NCBI RefSeq assembly: GCF_029893965.1
Contig: NZ_JARXXP010000004.1
Location: forward strand, 1-64,000
DNA from: Paenibacillus sp. PastM-3
GTDB taxonomy: Bacteria > Bacillota > Bacilli > Paenibacillales > Paenibacillaceae
Reading direction: 5' to 3'
DNA length: 64,000 nt
The notes under the pieces were generated by a model. That model was given only the letters and a program-made list of their open reading frames with translations, ran no database searches and had not been told where the DNA came from. Shown here piece after piece: positions 1 to 8,257 of this stretch. How positions within the stretch are numbered: position 1 is the stretch's first letter; the number at the start of each line of letters is the position of its first letter. The translations under genes and the position numbers were made by a program.

Positions 1-194
1 TGTTCCGCCAGGAGCATGGCTGGGTAGCTACGTACGGACGGGATAAGCGCTGAAAGCATCTAAGCGTGAAGCCCCCCTCAAGATGAGATTTCCCAGTATG
101 TAAGACCCCTTGAAGACGACGAGGTAGATAGGTTGGAGGTGGAAGTGCAGCAATGCATGGAGCTGACCAATACTAATCGGTCGAGGGCTTATCC
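1..194 (+). rRNA. 23S rRNA, 3' end (partial)
   Basis: The sequence is the conserved last part of bacterial 23S rRNA, including the stretch ending GACCAATACTAATCGGTCGA that closes the molecule. The gene starts before the window. The end is placed near 194, by likeness to other Bacillales, and is not exact. The flanking 80 bases hold a short hairpin (CAGGAA/TTCCTG, about 232-248) like the processing stem that usually precedes 5S rRNA, but no 5S gene follows before the first tRNA. Confidence 0.95.
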
Positions 195-275
195 AATATT
201 AAATCGCAGATTCGTTTCGGATTCAGTTTTCAGGAATCAAGTTCCTGTGTGGATTTATATGGCACCAGATCGTTT

Positions 276-367
276 GGAGAGATACCCAAGTGGCTATAAG
301 GGGACCCTCTGCTAAGGGGTTAGACTGCGTAAGCGGTGCGAGGGTTCGAATCCCTCTCTCTCCGCCA
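276..367 (+). tRNA. tRNA-Ser (GCT)
   Basis: Long-variable-arm tRNA with acceptor GGAGAGA paired to TCTCTCC, GGTTCGAATCC T-arm and encoded CCA. The anticodon GCT is at 311-313. It is the first of a tRNA cluster following the rrn operon. Confidence 0.96.
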
Positions 368-393
368 TTCCTAAATCCATAATCAATTAATGT

Positions 394-470
394 GGCGGCG
401 TAGCTCAGCTGGCTAGAGCGTACGGTTCATACCCGTGAGGTCGGGGGTTCGATCCCCTCTGCCGCTACCA
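394..470 (+). tRNA. tRNA-Met (CAT), elongator type
   Basis: Cloverleaf with acceptor GGCGGCG, anticodon CAT at 428-430 and encoded CCA. The body matches Bacillales elongator tRNA-Met. It lacks the three G:C pairs and unpaired first base expected of the initiator, so it is read as elongator. A tRNA-Ile2 with modified CAT is less likely. Confidence 0.93.
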
Positions 471-477
471 TATTTTC

Positions 478-553
478 GGAGGCTTAGCTCAGCTGGGAGA
501 GCATCTGCCTTACAAGCAGAGGGTCGGGGGTTCGATCCCCTCAGCCTCCACCA
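478..553 (+). tRNA. tRNA-Val (TAC)
   Basis: Acceptor GGAGGCT paired with AGCCTCC, anticodon TAC at 511-513, canonical D and T arms, encoded CCA. Confidence 0.96.
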
Positions 554-582
554 TTTTTATCTATAGTACACTTTTACACCGT

Positions 583-658
<76 letters not shown>

Positions 659-674
659 TTCTTTTTACAAATGC

Positions 675-752
675 GGAACCGTGGTGTAGTTGGCCTAACA
701 TGCCTGCCTGTCACGCAGGAGATCGCGGGTTCGAATCCCGTCGGTTCCGCCA
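675..752 (+). tRNA. tRNA-Asp (GTC)
   Basis: Acceptor GGAACCG paired with CGGTTCC, discriminator G, anticodon GTC at 710-712, encoded CCA. Confidence 0.96.
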
Positions 753-774
753 TTTTATTTTTGGCTTGTTATAT

Positions 775-850
775 GGCTCGGTAGCTCAGTCGGTAGAGCA
801 AAGGACTGAAAATCCTTGTGTCGGGGGTTCGATTCCCTCCCGCGCCACCA
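775..850 (+). tRNA. tRNA-Phe (GAA) with an acceptor-stem mismatch
   Basis: The body matches Bacillales tRNA-Phe with anticodon loop CTGAAAA and encoded CCA. The 5' acceptor strand GGCTCGG faces CCGCGCC on the 3' side, giving a T:C clash at the fourth pair (778 against 843). The usual 3' strand would be CCGAGCC. Either the gene carries a base change that weakens the stem or there is a sequence error. Confidence 0.92.
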
Positions 851-856
851 TAACGT

Positions 857-942
857 GGAGGCTTAGCGAAGTGGCCAAACGCATCAGACTGTAAATCTGC
901 TCACGTACGTGTTCGGTGGTTCGAATCCATCAGCCTCCACCA
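857..942 (+). tRNA. tRNA-Tyr (GTA)
   Basis: Class II tRNA with long variable arm, acceptor GGAGGCT paired with AGCCTCC, anticodon GTA at 891-893 and encoded CCA. The first anticodon-stem pair appears to be T:C rather than the usual G:C. Confidence 0.95.
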
Positions 943-949
943 GTTTTAT

Positions 950-1022
950 GAGCCATTAGCTCAGTTGGTAGAGCACCTGACTTTTAATCAGGGTGTCGAA
1001 GGTTCGAGTCCTTCATGGCTCA
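950..1022 (+). tRNA. tRNA-Lys (TTT)
   Basis: Acceptor GAGCCAT paired with ATGGCTC, anticodon TTT at 983-985, discriminator A. It is the only tRNA of the cluster without an encoded CCA, so CCA must be added after transcription. Confidence 0.96.
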
Positions 1023-1033
1023 TTCCAAACAGA

Positions 1034-1064
1034 AAGTCATCATCTCCGGATGGTGGCTTTTTTG
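1034..1064 (+). terminator. Terminator of the rrn-tRNA operon
   Basis: An 11-bp stem, AAGTCATCATC against GATGGTGGCTT with G:U pairs, a TCCG loop and a run of seven T follow the last tRNA. Confidence 0.85.
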
Positions 1065-1166
1065 TGTTTTCAGGATCATTTTCATTTTATTTCAATATCC
1101 AGTTTAAAAATTTCTGCTTCGTTTAATTATAAGTTTATAATAACGAACAGAAATGAGGGTATTCCT

Positions 1167-2126
1167 GTGAGATATGATGCGATTATTGTTGGAGGCGGAT
1201 TTGCCGGCCTTCAGGCTGCTATACAATTAGGACGCTACTCTGTGCACCGTGTACTGGTCATTGATGCGGGCGTGGGAAGATCAACGCTGTGCCGAAGCTA
1301 TCATAATATACTTGGATGGCCGGATGGTATATCGGGCGAGGAGCTGCGCCATAAAGGCAGACAGCAAGCCCAGACAGCAGGTGTCGAGTTTAAAACGGAC
1401 AGAATCGTCACGGCGCAAAAGAGGGATGATCACTTCCTGTTAACAGGACAGCATGGACAACAGTATGAAGGGACAACCTTGCTGCTTGCAACGGGGGTAA
1501 TGGACCGTTTCCCGGAACTGCCGGGAATAAAAGCAACCATGGGCAGAACTCTATACGTCTGTCCTGACTGCGACGGCTACGAAATTGAGAACCGGCAGAC
1601 AGTCCTGCTGGGCTCTGGTGATGCCGGTGCAAATATGGCTTTTGTTTTACGTGAGCGTACCGGGGATCTTACTTATATCAATCATGAACGTGAACCTGTT
1701 TCTCAAGAAAATATAGACCGTCTCCTTGATGAGGGAATCAGATACATTGAAAAGGGTGCTGCAGAGATAGTTCATGAAAATGACGGATACATTAGGCAGG
1801 TTATTCTGGAGGATGGGGTAACGGTTCCGGCAGAGCGGGGTTTTATAGCTTTTGGCAAAAATCCCGTTCATTCGGAGCTTGCTGCCCAGTTGGGGGTAAC
1901 ACTCCATAAGAATAAACATGCGGAAGCCAATAAGCGCTCTTTAATGACAAATGTTGAGCATCTTTGGGTAGCCGGTGATCTTGCTGTTCATGCCGAACAG
2001 GCTACGGTTGCTATGGGTGAAGGAGCGATTGCCGGGATCTGGATGAATAAAGTCCTTAAAAAGCTTAATCCTCCCAGGCTTCCAGTGTCCAAATATGCAG
2101 TTTACAGTACTGAAGGCACTGATTAG
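1167..2126 (+). CDS. Thioredoxin-reductase-like NAD(P)/FAD oxidoreductase
   Basis: A 319-residue flavoprotein of the pyridine nucleotide-disulfide oxidoreductase class II fold. The N-terminus begins with the FAD Rossmann motif GGGFAG. A CPDC pair sits in CPDCDGYE, the position of the redox-active CATC of thioredoxin reductase, followed by the second dinucleotide motif GSGDAG. The C-terminal FAD motif VAGDL is present. A disulfide-reductase activity is therefore possible, but the partner is unknown; the true trxB is at 23354. GTG at 1167 is chosen because the family begins with MRYDAIIVGGG and GAGGG lies just upstream; the open frame extends back into tRNA-Lys without reason. It stands alone between the tRNA cluster and a PucR regulator. 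Confidence 0.85.
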   Translation: MRYDAIIVGGGFAGLQAAIQLGRYSVHRVLVIDAGVGRSTLCRSYHNILGWPDGISGEELRHKGRQQAQTAGVEFKTDRIVTAQKRDDHFLLTGQHGQQYEGTTLLLATGVMDRFPELPGIKATMGRTLYVCPDCDGYEIENRQTVLLGSGDAGANMAFVLRERTGDLTYINHEREPVSQENIDRLLDEGIRYIEKGAAEIVHENDGYIRQVILEDGVTVPAERGFIAFGKNPVHSELAAQLGVTLHKNKHAEANKRSLMTNVEHLWVAGDLAVHAEQATVAMGEGAIAGIWMNKVLKKLNPPRLPVSKYAVYSTEGTD

Positions 2127-2231
2127 AAGAATTCATGTTATCTCAACATCCTTCAGAAGGGCCTTACCGCATCTTATTGCAAAATATGATAAAATAGTCG
2201 AAAAGAGCAAAAGTGGTGGAGCATGGTGACT

Positions 2232-3326
2232 ATGGATAGTGAGGCTTTGCGTCAAAGGTTGGAGCAGCTCACGGGAAAAAGAACCGGAATCAAACAGCTC
2301 GGGAGGCAGCATTCGGCTTCCCTTTTTGGTGCAGGTACAGAACAGCAGGACGAGCCGGTTACGCATGAAGGACATCTATGGGTTCCTTTATATGAGAATG
2401 AGGGCCGGTTCACCGCACTTTGGGTCGAGATGGAAGGCCTGTCCCCGCTTGAGCTGCAATTGGTCAATTATGCGGCTCGTAATTATGCTGTCGCCCTCAA
2501 GGCTACCGGTATAAAGGAAGAAGGCGAGGTGGAGGCGCGTCAGCTCAGCGTCTGGCTTAACTCCCAGCTGGAGCAGGAAAAGATTGATGCAGAAATACCT
2601 GATGATATGACACTTAAGGGCCGTTTATTCGGAGATATGATTCCTTTTCTGCTGGTCAGTGAAAATGTGCATAACCCGCAGATGACCTACCGTACTTTAA
2701 TGAAGCTGCTGCGCAATTATTTCGAGAATGAAATACTGCTTATCCCCCTGCAGGAGAAGGAATGGCTAATTTTAACCCGTAAGGAACTGCTCACCGGCGG
2801 AGATGATAAGGAAGACGAGGAAGAAAGTGAAGATGAGCTTCTGGCACAGACCAGCATGGGACTGCATGAGCTGATTGCCAGTGAGTGGGTGGGGGTATTT
2901 CATCTGGCTGTGGCCCCGGCAATTATCCCGGTAAAAGGCCTGACAGGCTCAGTTGCTCTTCTGCGGGAGACTATAGTGCTTGGCCGGATCTTTCAGGTCG
3001 GTGATTATATCCATCTGCCGTGGGAGCTGCATATGGAGCGCCTGATTAACAGTATTCCCGACAGCCGGCGGCGGCAGCTGCTTGGACAGATCGGCGATTA
3101 CTCTTCCGTGCTGGCAGACAAGGAGATGCTGCTTACACTGGAGACGTTCTTTGAAATGGACTGCAATGTAAGTGAGACAGCCAAGAAGCTGTACATCCAC
3201 CGCAACACACTGCTGTACAGGCTGGATAAGATCAAGCAGGAAACGGGAGCAGATGTGCGGAGCTTCGGGGATGCGGCAATTGTGAAGCTAGCCATGTTAT
3301 TGTATAAAGTGACGAAAAGAAAATAG
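2232..3326 (+). CDS. PucR-type helix-turn-helix regulator
   Basis: A 364-residue cytoplasmic regulator. The last 60 residues hold the PucR C-terminal HTH, with the typical NVSETAKKLYIHRNTLLYRL stretch. The N-terminal two thirds are a sensor region I do not recognise in detail, with an acidic linker (DDKEDEEESEDE) near residue 200. PucR/CdaR-type proteins usually control catabolic genes in response to metabolites; the ligand is unknown here. The next gene downstream is the sugar ABC ATPase msmX, about 110 bases away, so it could regulate that gene. ATG at 2232 has GGAG ten bases upstream; ATG at 2223 in the same frame is too close to it. Confidence 0.8.
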   Translation: MDSEALRQRLEQLTGKRTGIKQLGRQHSASLFGAGTEQQDEPVTHEGHLWVPLYENEGRFTALWVEMEGLSPLELQLVNYAARNYAVALKATGIKEEGEVEARQLSVWLNSQLEQEKIDAEIPDDMTLKGRLFGDMIPFLLVSENVHNPQMTYRTLMKLLRNYFENEILLIPLQEKEWLILTRKELLTGGDDKEDEEESEDELLAQTSMGLHELIASEWVGVFHLAVAPAIIPVKGLTGSVALLRETIVLGRIFQVGDYIHLPWELHMERLINSIPDSRRRQLLGQIGDYSSVLADKEMLLTLETFFEMDCNVSETAKKLYIHRNTLLYRLDKIKQETGADVRSFGDAAIVKLAMLLYKVTKRK

Positions 3327-3330
3327 GTTT

Positions 3331-3347
3331 TTTGTGAACGTTACAAA
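3331..3347. promoter_or_regulatory. Imperfect palindrome upstream of msmX
   Basis: TTTGTGAACGTTACAAA, an AACGTT core with TTTGT/ACAAA arms, lies between the PucR gene and msmX. It resembles a catabolite-control (cre) site but is one base short of that spacing. It may be an operator for CcpA or for the PucR protein; this is inference. Confidence 0.35.
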
Positions 3348-3435
3348 TAGCCAGTTCTGCACGTCTGGGGTAAGATAAATGTACAAGAAAGCGATTTATT
3401 TTTATCCTAATTAATTAACTCGAGGGGGAAATATA

Positions 3436-4557
3436 ATGGCAGGCGTACGTTTAGAGCACATTTTCAAAAAATACCCGGGTTCCGATAAAGCAACAGTAAT
3501 GGATATCAATCTTGATATTAAAGATAAGGAATTTCTCGTACTGGTTGGTCCTTCCGGTTGCGGTAAATCCACAACACTGCGTATGATCGCAGGTCTGGAA
3601 GAAATCTCTGAAGGAAAAATGTACATTGGCGACCGTGTAGTTAATGACGTTGCTCCTAAAGACCGCGACATCGCGATGGTATTCCAATCCTACGCATTGT
3701 ATCCGCACATGAGCGTATATCAGAACATGGCATTCGGTCTGAAACTGCGTAAAGTGAAGAAAGAAGAAATCGACAAGAAAGTACGCGAAGCTGCGAAGAT
3801 CCTCGATATCGAGCACTTGCTGGAACGTAAACCTAAGGCTCTGTCCGGTGGTCAACGTCAACGTGTCGCTCTGGGCCGTGCGATCGTCCGCGATCCGCAA
3901 GTCTTCCTGATGGATGAGCCGCTCTCCAACTTGGATGCTAAGCTCCGTGGTCAGATGCGTGCCGAAATCACCAAGCTGGTTAAACGTCTTGAAACCACTT
4001 GTATCTACGTAACGCATGACCAGACAGAAGCCATGACGATGGGTGACCGTATCGTAGTTATGTACGACGGTATCATTCAGCAGGCTGCTTCTCCTGAAGA
4101 GCTGTACAATGAGCCTACTAACCTGTTCGTAGCCGGATTCATCGGATCCCCTACAATGAACTTTATCAATGGTACCCTGAGCGATGTTAACGGTGCTGTT
4201 CGCTTCCGCGCTGAAAACCTTGATGTTGAAGTTCCAGGCGGCAAAGCAACAATCCTGCGCAGCAAGGGCTACATCGGTAAAGAAGTAATTCTTGGTCTTC
4301 GTCCGGAAGATATCCATGAAGAGCCAGTATTCCTGGAAGCTTCCCCTAACACAATCTTCTCTTCCCTGGTAGACGTTACAGAAAACCTTGGTCACGAAAT
4401 GCTCCTCTACTTGAGCGGCGTGGGCACAGGAACTGTAATTGCCCGTGTAGACGGACGTTCCACTACCCGTGAAGGCAGTAAGCCAAAATTGGCAATCGAT
4501 ATGAACAAAGTTCATATCTTCGATAAAGAATCCGAACTGAACGTATTGCTGGGCTAA
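3436..4557 (+). CDS. msmX: Multiple-sugar ABC transporter ATPase MsmX/UgpC type
   Basis: A 373-residue ATP-binding subunit of CUT1 carbohydrate importers. Visible motifs are Walker A GPSGCGKST at 38-46, the LSGGQRQR signature at 136-143, Walker B VFLMDEP at 156-162 and the switch histidine in THDQTEA, followed by a C-terminal TOBE-like regulatory region. In Bacillales one such ATPase serves many sugar permeases that lack their own, which fits the absence of permease genes here. Codon use is that of a highly expressed gene. The start has GAGGGGGAA eight bases upstream. A terminator follows directly, so it is a single-gene transcription unit. Confidence 0.92.
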   Translation: MAGVRLEHIFKKYPGSDKATVMDINLDIKDKEFLVLVGPSGCGKSTTLRMIAGLEEISEGKMYIGDRVVNDVAPKDRDIAMVFQSYALYPHMSVYQNMAFGLKLRKVKKEEIDKKVREAAKILDIEHLLERKPKALSGGQRQRVALGRAIVRDPQVFLMDEPLSNLDAKLRGQMRAEITKLVKRLETTCIYVTHDQTEAMTMGDRIVVMYDGIIQQAASPEELYNEPTNLFVAGFIGSPTMNFINGTLSDVNGAVRFRAENLDVEVPGGKATILRSKGYIGKEVILGLRPEDIHEEPVFLEASPNTIFSSLVDVTENLGHEMLLYLSGVGTGTVIARVDGRSTTREGSKPKLAIDMNKVHIFDKESELNVLLG

Positions 4558-4582
4558 GATAGCAGTATCTTCCCTGCTTGAG

Positions 4583-4608
4583 AGGCCGCCTGAAAGGGCG
4601 GCTTTTTT
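4583..4608 (+). terminator. msmX terminator
   Basis: GCCGCC/GGCGGC stem with loop TGAAAG followed by six T, 25 bases after the msmX stop. Confidence 0.88.
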
Positions 4609-4775
4609 GATATGTAGGCCCCCTCCGGATTAAGCTTGGAGACAGGCATTAAGATTGCATTCATAGACGTTATACATTAAGATAGCAGGAGAATTACCTA
4701 CGGTTGGGTTTATAAGAATAGCTATCCAGACGCGGGACAGCGGACTTGCCGCAGGCGACGAAAGGAAGAACATAC

Positions 4776-5714
4776 ATGGCTAAGAAGGTAAAAGTATCTG
4801 AATTGGTACAGCATTTTCAATTAGAAGTGGTTTCCGGGCATGAAGGTCTCAAAAGACCGATAACAGTGGATGACCTCAACCGTCCGGGGCTGGAAATGGC
4901 CGGTTATTTCGAATATTACCCTGAAGAGCGCGTGCAGCTGCTCGGCAAAACAGAGCTGGCGTTCTTCTCCATGCTTCCCGAGGAAGAGCGTAAGAGCCGC
5001 ATCGAGGGAATCTGCACTGACAATACGCCATGTATTGTAATTACAAGAGCACTGGATGTACCGCAGGAGCTGATTGACACCAGTAATGAGAAGGGACTTC
5101 CGGTTCTGCGCAGCTCGATGGCGACAACGATTTTTTCCAGCCGGCTGACCAGCTTTCTGGAAGGCAGACTGGCTCCTACTGCAACCATTCATGGCGTTCT
5201 AGTCGATGTTAATGGTGTGGGGATGCTGATTACGGGCAGCAGCGGTATCGGTAAAAGTGAAACGGCACTTGAGCTGGTTAAACGAGGACACCGCCTGATT
5301 GCCGATGATGCAGTGGAAATCCGCCAAACCTCGGATAATCAGCTGCATGGTACCGCGCCTGAGCTGATCCGCCATCTGCTGGAAATCCGCGGAGTCGGGA
5401 TTATTAATGTAATGACTTTGTTTGGTGCAGGTGCCATCCGTAATCATAAACGGATAACGCTTGTCGTACGTCTTGAAGCATGGCAGCAGGACAAACAATA
5501 TGACCGGCTGGGACTGGACGAGGAGACCACACGGATTATAGATACGGATGTTACGCTTGTAACCATTCCGGTGCGTCCGGGACGAAATCTTGCCGTTATT
5601 ATTGAGGTTGCGGCCATGAACTACCGTCTGAAGCAAATGGGCTTTAACGCAGCTCTTCAGTTTACCAATAAACTTACAGCCACCATCTCTGAAGACATGG
5701 ATGATCTGGACTAG
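4776..5714 (+). CDS. hprK: HPr kinase/phosphorylase
   Basis: A 312-residue bifunctional enzyme that phosphorylates Ser46 of HPr (or Crh) with ATP or pyrophosphate and removes the phosphate again, setting carbon catabolite repression. The N-terminal domain is followed by the P-loop GSSGIGKS at 154-161 and the family signature [10 protein letters not shown] near 205. Length is normal. ATG 4776 is preceded by AAAGGAAG. It leads an operon hprK-lgt-ppaX-yvoF as in Bacillus subtilis, with only nine bases before lgt. Its substrate protein is probably the HPr-like gene at 30480. Confidence 0.95.
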   Translation: MAKKVKVSELVQHFQLEVVSGHEGLKRPITVDDLNRPGLEMAGYFEYYPEERVQLLGKTELAFFSMLPEEERKSRIEGICTDNTPCIVITRALDVPQELIDTSNEKGLPVLRSSMATTIFSSRLTSFLEGRLAPTATIHGVLVDVNGVGMLITGSSGIGKSETALELVKRGHRLIADDAVEIRQTSDNQLHGTAPELIRHLLEIRGVGIINVMTLFGAGAIRNHKRITLVVRLEAWQQDKQYDRLGLDEETTRIIDTDVTLVTIPVRPGRNLAVIIEVAAMNYRLKQMGFNAALQFTNKLTATISEDMDDLD

Positions 5715-5723
5715 GAGGAGTGT

Positions 5724-6761
5724 GTGAACATGTTTTTCTCATTGGCGATTAATCCCATTGTTTTCTCCATCGGTTCGCTTCCAGTACACTGGTACGGCCT
5801 GATTCTGGGGACCGGAGCGCTTGTAGGCCTGTTTTTGGCCATCCGTGAGGGTAAACGGTTTAATATTCCGCAGGAGTTTTTCATGGATTTGTTGCTGCTG
5901 GGCGTGCCTTCGGCCATTATCGGTGCACGGATCTACTTCGTCGCCTTCATGTGGGACGATTACAAGGACAACCTGATTGATGTCTTTAAAATCTGGAACG
6001 GCGGCATTGCCATATATGGCGCCTTAATCGGAGCTATTATCTGCGGCATTATCTATTTCCGCTACAAAGGGTACCCGTTCTGGCGAATTGTAGATATATG
6101 CGCGCCGAGTCTGCTTGCCGGACAAATGATTGGCCGCTGGGGCAACTTTGTTAATCAGGAAGCCTATGGCGGTCCGATCGAAGAATCTTTCCTGCGTGAT
6201 AAGCTGCATCTGCCGGACTTCATTGTTAATCAAATGTACATAGGTGATGCATTTCACCATCCGACGTTTTTGTATGAATCACTGTGGAGTCTGCTGGGGA
6301 TTGCACTGCTGATGGTACTGCGCCGCCAGAAATTTGTACGGGCCGGTGAGATCTTCCTGTCCTACTTCATCTGGTACTCCATTGGACGTTTCTTCATTGA
6401 AGCGCTGCGCACTGACAGTCTGGGCTTCAACGGAAGCAGCGGTGTAGCTTCACTGATTGACGGGCTCTGGAGCCCGATGAAATGGCTGGGCTTTGAACAG
6501 GGCTATTTCGATCCGGCATACGGGAACATCCGGATCTCACAGCTGCTTGCCCTGCTGATTATCATCGCGGCGATTATCATTATTGTCGTACGCAGAGTGA
6601 CTGGCCAGGCGAATGCTTATTACTCTGACCCTATTGTCAGCACGAAGGCTGCAGCCAGTGAACCGGTTGTGCCGGAGCATGCCGCGGTTACTCCGCAGAA
6701 AGCCCCGCAGGATGCACAGTCTGAAGCAGACCAAGCGGAGAATGAGCCACGTAAGGAGTAA
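5724..6761 (+). CDS. lgt: Prolipoprotein diacylglyceryl transferase
   Basis: A 345-residue multi-pass membrane enzyme that moves diacylglycerol from phosphatidylglycerol to the lipobox cysteine of prolipoproteins. The signature GRWGNFVNQE starts at residue 137, and seven or so hydrophobic segments are visible. The tail after about residue 285 is long, hydrophilic and rich in Ala, Pro and Glu, making it longer than typical (about 270-290). GTG 5724 is five bases after AGGAGG; ATG 5730 is the alternative. Second gene of the hprK operon; its stop region carries the ribosome site for ppaX. Confidence 0.93.
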   Translation: MNMFFSLAINPIVFSIGSLPVHWYGLILGTGALVGLFLAIREGKRFNIPQEFFMDLLLLGVPSAIIGARIYFVAFMWDDYKDNLIDVFKIWNGGIAIYGALIGAIICGIIYFRYKGYPFWRIVDICAPSLLAGQMIGRWGNFVNQEAYGGPIEESFLRDKLHLPDFIVNQMYIGDAFHHPTFLYESLWSLLGIALLMVLRRQKFVRAGEIFLSYFIWYSIGRFFIEALRTDSLGFNGSSGVASLIDGLWSPMKWLGFEQGYFDPAYGNIRISQLLALLIIIAAIIIIVVRRVTGQANAYYSDPIVSTKAAASEPVVPEHAAVTPQKAPQDAQSEADQAENEPRKE

Positions 6762-6769
6762 TTATTGAA

Positions 6770-7411
6770 ATGATAGAATATGTGTTGTTCGATCTGGATG
6801 GAACGATTGTTAATACTAACGAGCTGATCATCAACTCATTTATGCATGCGCTCAAGGAGAATAATCTGCCCCCGCTAAGCCGGGAGCAGATTATTCCTCA
6901 TATGGGGACAACGCTGCAGCAGCAGATAAGCACCTTCTCCGGGCTGGTGGACACAAGTGCACTTGAACTGTCCTACCGTGCTTACAACAACGCTCACCAT
7001 GATGAGCTGATTGCAGCCTTTCCGCGTGTAAATGAGACGATGGACGAGCTGTTGCGGCGCGGGATCAAGCTGGGTATTGTCACAACTAAGATTCGGCCGA
7101 CTACCCTTAGAGCGCTGGAGATGTTCGATCTTCTTAAGTACATGGAGACCATTGTTACCGTGAATGATGTAGAGCACGCCAAGCCACACCCGGAGCCGGT
7201 GCTGACGGCACTCCGCAACCTGAATGCAGATCCCAAGCATACGCTTATGGTCGGGGATAGTGTTGTCGATATCCAATCAGCCCAGGCAGCCGGCGTGCGT
7301 GTAGCCGGGGTCTCATGGTCGCTTAAAGGGGAAGAGACGCTGCGTAAATATCATCCGGATTATATCATTCATGACATGACCGATTTACTGACTATTGTAG
7401 AGCAAGGGTGA
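6770..7411 (+). CDS. ppaX: Pyrophosphatase PpaX (HAD family)
   Basis: A 213-residue HAD-superfamily hydrolase. The nucleophile motif DLDGT has Asp8 and Asp10; later motifs are VTTK near residue 104, the KPHPEP lysine and GDSVVD near 162. In B. subtilis PpaX hydrolyses the pyrophosphate released when HPr kinase/phosphorylase dephosphorylates HPr-Ser-P, and it sits in the same operon, so the assignment rests on both sequence and context. AAGGAG of the ribosome site overlaps the lgt stop region. A general phosphoglycolate phosphatase is the alternative name such proteins receive. Confidence 0.88.
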   Translation: MIEYVLFDLDGTIVNTNELIINSFMHALKENNLPPLSREQIIPHMGTTLQQQISTFSGLVDTSALELSYRAYNNAHHDELIAAFPRVNETMDELLRRGIKLGIVTTKIRPTTLRALEMFDLLKYMETIVTVNDVEHAKPHPEPVLTALRNLNADPKHTLMVGDSVVDIQSAQAAGVRVAGVSWSLKGEETLRKYHPDYIIHDMTDLLTIVEQG

Positions 7412-7419
7412 AATAAACC

Positions 7420-7929
7420 GTGAGAAAAGTTACCCGTTATCCGGTCGAGGGGCATAACTCGCTCTGGTATATTTATCGTACGGTCAGCCCCTGGAAGGGT
7501 GTGCGCAATTTCATTTTTATCCAGATTGCCAGGTACTGTCCGATTCTGCCGGTCAAAAACTGGATTTACCGCAGCATACTCGGTATGAAGGTGGGCAGGC
7601 ATACGGCGTTCGGCCTTATGGCGATGGTCGATGTGTTTTTTCCGGAGAAGATAACGGTCGGTGAAAATTCAATCATTGGCTACAATACGACGATTCTGGC
7701 GCATGAGTATCTCATCAAGGAGTATCGTCTGGGTGAGGTCATTATCGGTGAAAATGTACTGATCGGAGCGAACACGACCATTCTGCCGGGCGTTACGATT
7801 GGGGACGGGGCCGTTGTTGCCGCAGGCTCGGTAGTACACAAGGACGTGGCACCCGGCTCGTTTGTCGGCGGTAATCCGCTCCGGGAGCTGCGTCCGGCTT
7901 CCGCAGGAGCGCTGCAGGAAGAAGAATAA
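7420..7929 (+). CDS. Hexapeptide-repeat acyltransferase (YvoF-like)
   Basis: A 169-residue left-handed beta-helix protein. Hexapeptide repeats [LIV]-G-x4 run from about residue 70 to 150 (for example [31 protein letters not shown]), as in maltose/galactoside O-acetyltransferases. The N-terminal 60 residues are basic and aromatic-rich. It is the last gene of the hprK-lgt-ppaX operon, the place held by yvoF in B. subtilis; the acceptor is unknown. Start GTG 7420 is eight bases after the ppaX stop. Confidence 0.85.
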   Translation: MRKVTRYPVEGHNSLWYIYRTVSPWKGVRNFIFIQIARYCPILPVKNWIYRSILGMKVGRHTAFGLMAMVDVFFPEKITVGENSIIGYNTTILAHEYLIKEYRLGEVIIGENVLIGANTTILPGVTIGDGAVVAAGSVVHKDVAPGSFVGGNPLRELRPASAGALQEEE

Positions 7930-7949
7930 CAGACAGGATACCGGAATAG

Positions 7950-7999
7950 CCCTGCAGTTTCAGAATGCGTGTACCGGCGCAGAAGCTGCAGGGTTATTT
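7950..7999 (+). terminator. Terminator of the hprK operon
   Basis: CCCTGCAG and CTGCAGGG form an 8-bp stem with a 28-base loop, followed by TTATTTT. The loop is long, so efficiency is uncertain. Confidence 0.6.
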
Positions 8000-8180
8000 T
8001 AATGTACATGGGCCTTCAGCGGATATTATCGTAACTGTTCTTAAAAAATTCAGAAAGCTTTAAGTGCCCCGGCAGAGAAAGAAGCGGTATACTTGTACTT
8101 ATGATAAAAAAGGCGTAGCTGACACAAGGGCGCTGCAGAAAATACATCAGAATGAATAAACAGCATAGGAAGGCCTCCTG

Positions 8181-8252
8181 ATGGGTTCAGTCATCATGTT
8201 CCGCTCGCTTGGCATCTATATGATCAGCCATTATAAGCAGAGAAGAGGATAA
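8181..8252 (+). CDS. Possible 23-residue leader peptide
   Basis: The frame ATG-GGT-TCA to TAA encodes a basic, mildly hydrophobic 23-residue peptide ending YKQRRG. AGGAAGG lies about eight bases before the ATG, and the stop is five bases before the acyltransferase start, so translation would be coupled. No homologue is recognised. The rest of the 328-base gap 7930-8257 holds the terminator above and nothing else I can identify. Confidence 0.25.
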   Translation: MGSVIMFRSLGIYMISHYKQRRG

Positions 8253-8257
8253 TTATC

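Noticed and set aside
993..1166. N-terminal extension of the TrxB-like protein back into tRNA-Lys
   Set aside because: The frame is open but overlaps the tRNA and its terminator; the FAD motif and a ribosome site place the start at GTG 1167.
3451..4515. Long open frame opposite msmX, and similar long frames opposite gapA, pgk, gpmI, eno and rnr
   Set aside because: These are antisense shadows created by strong codon bias; they have no ribosome sites or family motifs.
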